This document shows, piece by piece, positions 63,344 to 64,000 of a DNA stretch of 64,000 nt. The position numbers were made by a program, and so were the translations under genes. The number at the start of each line of letters is the position of its first letter. Within the stretch, counting starts at the first letter, position 1. The DNA comes from Propioniciclava sinopodophylli (GTDB lineage Bacteria > Actinomycetota > Actinomycetes > Propionibacteriales > Propionibacteriaceae), in contig NZ_SDMQ01000001.1 of NCBI RefSeq assembly GCF_004324755.1, positions 310,001 through 374,000 of the forward strand, written 5' to 3'. The notes beneath the pieces were generated by a model. The model was given only the letters and a program-made list of their open reading frames with translations, ran no database searches and was not told the DNA's origin.

Positions 63344-64000
63344 TCAGGCGTCCTGGCTGAAGACCAGCACGGAGTAGGGGCCGACCGACACGTTGCCGTG
63401 CCACTGCATGCCGTCGGCGTCCTCCTCGTAGGCCTCGAGTTCGAACGACTCGTAGTTGCCGAACAAGGAGCTGTAGAGGGTGGCGTCCGAGTTGAAGCGC
63501 AGCTTCCACAGCCCTCCCGAGGGCAGCCCGATGCGGCGGTACTCGACGGGTTCGGCCGACAGGTTGACCACCACGACGACGTCGTCGCCGGGGCCGTGGT
63601 CGAGCCAGCGGTGGAACACCAGCAGGTTGTCGTCCTCGTTCACGTGGTGCACGGTCAGGCCGCGCCCCGTCAGGCCGCGGGTCACGCCACCCCGGTTGAG
63701 GCGGAGGTCGATCAGGTCGCTGTAGAGGCGGGCGATGCCGGAGAAGTCCTCATTGCGCTTCCAGTCCAGCGGGACGTCGTCGCGGAACCAGCCGCCCTCG
63801 AGGAACTCCTGCCCCTGGAAGATCATCGGGATGCCCGGCGACGTCATCACCAGTGCGGCCCCGATCGTGGAGCGCTTCTGGGCGGGCCAGCCCGTGGCGT
63901 TGTCCGCCTCGATCTCCTCCGGGACGCGGGCCTGCCCGTTGGCCACCTCGTCGTGGGACTCGGTGTAGATCACGCGCTCCAGGGGGTCGCCATAGTGGTG
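63344..64000 (-). CDS. Alpha-amylase/branching-enzyme family protein, C-terminal part (partial)
   Basis: The frame is open at the right edge and gives at least 218 residues of the C-terminal half. DPLERVIYTESHDEVANGQA contains the conserved HDE of GH13, IPMIFQGQEFLEGGWF is the conserved barrel strand, and the end is an all-beta domain (GLWKLRFNSDATLYSSLFGN to SVGPYSVLVFSQDA). It matches GlgB-like or related glycogen enzymes; the full gene is needed to tell branching enzyme from amylase. Confidence 0.75.
   Translation of the reverse strand, partial: HHYGDPLERVIYTESHDEVANGQARVPEEIEADNATGWPAQKRSTIGAALVMTSPGIPMIFQGQEFLEGGWFRDDVPLDWKRNEDFSGIARLYSDLIDLRLNRGGVTRGLTGRGLTVHHVNEDDNLLVFHRWLDHGPGDDVVVVVNLSAEPVEYRRIGLPSGGLWKLRFNSDATLYSSLFGNYESFELEAYEEDADGMQWHGNVSVGPYSVLVFSQDA

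Overview
The window is one contiguous stretch of high-GC actinobacterial chromosome. The gene content points to the Propionibacteriaceae: a 1129-residue protein that fits the PPi-dependent PEP carboxykinase of propionibacteria, a succinyl/acetyl-CoA CoA-transferase, polyphosphate glucokinase, a fructose PTS, a mycobacterial-type dCTP deaminase/dUTPase and an Rpf-type muralytic protein. Family and genus are inferred from content; no rRNA gene is present.

Layout. 1-6200: tail of a biotin-dependent carboxyltransferase-like gene, then fruR-fruK-fruA-ptsH on the minus strand with ptsI divergent. 6200-11700: a secreted proline-rich protein, a two-component system, a zinc alcohol dehydrogenase and a mannitol-type EIIA. 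11800-16850: a three-gene envelope-stress-like operon, a decayed VWA gene, a very small membrane protein, a DUF1206 protein and a GT12-like glycosyltransferase fused to a PqqD-like tail. 16900-29100: patatin-like lipase, AlkA-type glycosylase, DUF4870, Rpf with peptidoglycan-binding repeats, short SepF, the PPi-PEPCK, a SatD-like regulator with a membrane partner, a DHA2 transporter and azlCD. 29160-35180: complete oppABCDF operon. 35300-49550: dcd, TetR, a phosphotransferase, a KDPG-aldolase-like pseudoenzyme, a cell-wall SH3 protein, pgi, SanA, carbonic anhydrase, argS, ppgK, YdbS/YdbT-type PH proteins and a DUF1707 protein. 49680-52450: tRNA-Gly(CCC) followed by the eroded remains of an integrated element (integrase tail, hsdR piece, 64-bp IS relic), an intact Fic gene and a broken acuC-like gene. 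52800-64000: a diadenylate-cyclase-domain protein, MerR regulator, MazF-like protein, CoA-transferase, signal peptidase I, a PqqD/HprK-like pair, a hexose-phosphate mutarotase, DUF1015 and the end of an alpha-amylase/branching-enzyme-like gene.

How it works together. Hexose entry (PTS, ppgK, pgi, mutarotase, fruK) feeds glycolysis. The PPi-PEPCK and the CoA-transferase fit the C3/C4 and CoA-recycling steps of a propionate fermentation, and several steps would use PPi or polyphosphate rather than ATP. A 10-bp element upstream of both fruK and the second PTS operon suggests a shared DeoR-type regulator.

Most notable: six intergenic loci carry tandem units at an exact 22-bp period with a 12-bp core (GCCGASAGCCCC). 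In every array of mixed orientation the plus-oriented units lie left and the minus-oriented units right, so the halves face each other. A second array has the same architecture at a 19-bp period. At least twelve genes have a TANNNT -10 hexamer ending 6-7 nt before the start codon, which predicts leaderless mRNAs and fixes several starts.
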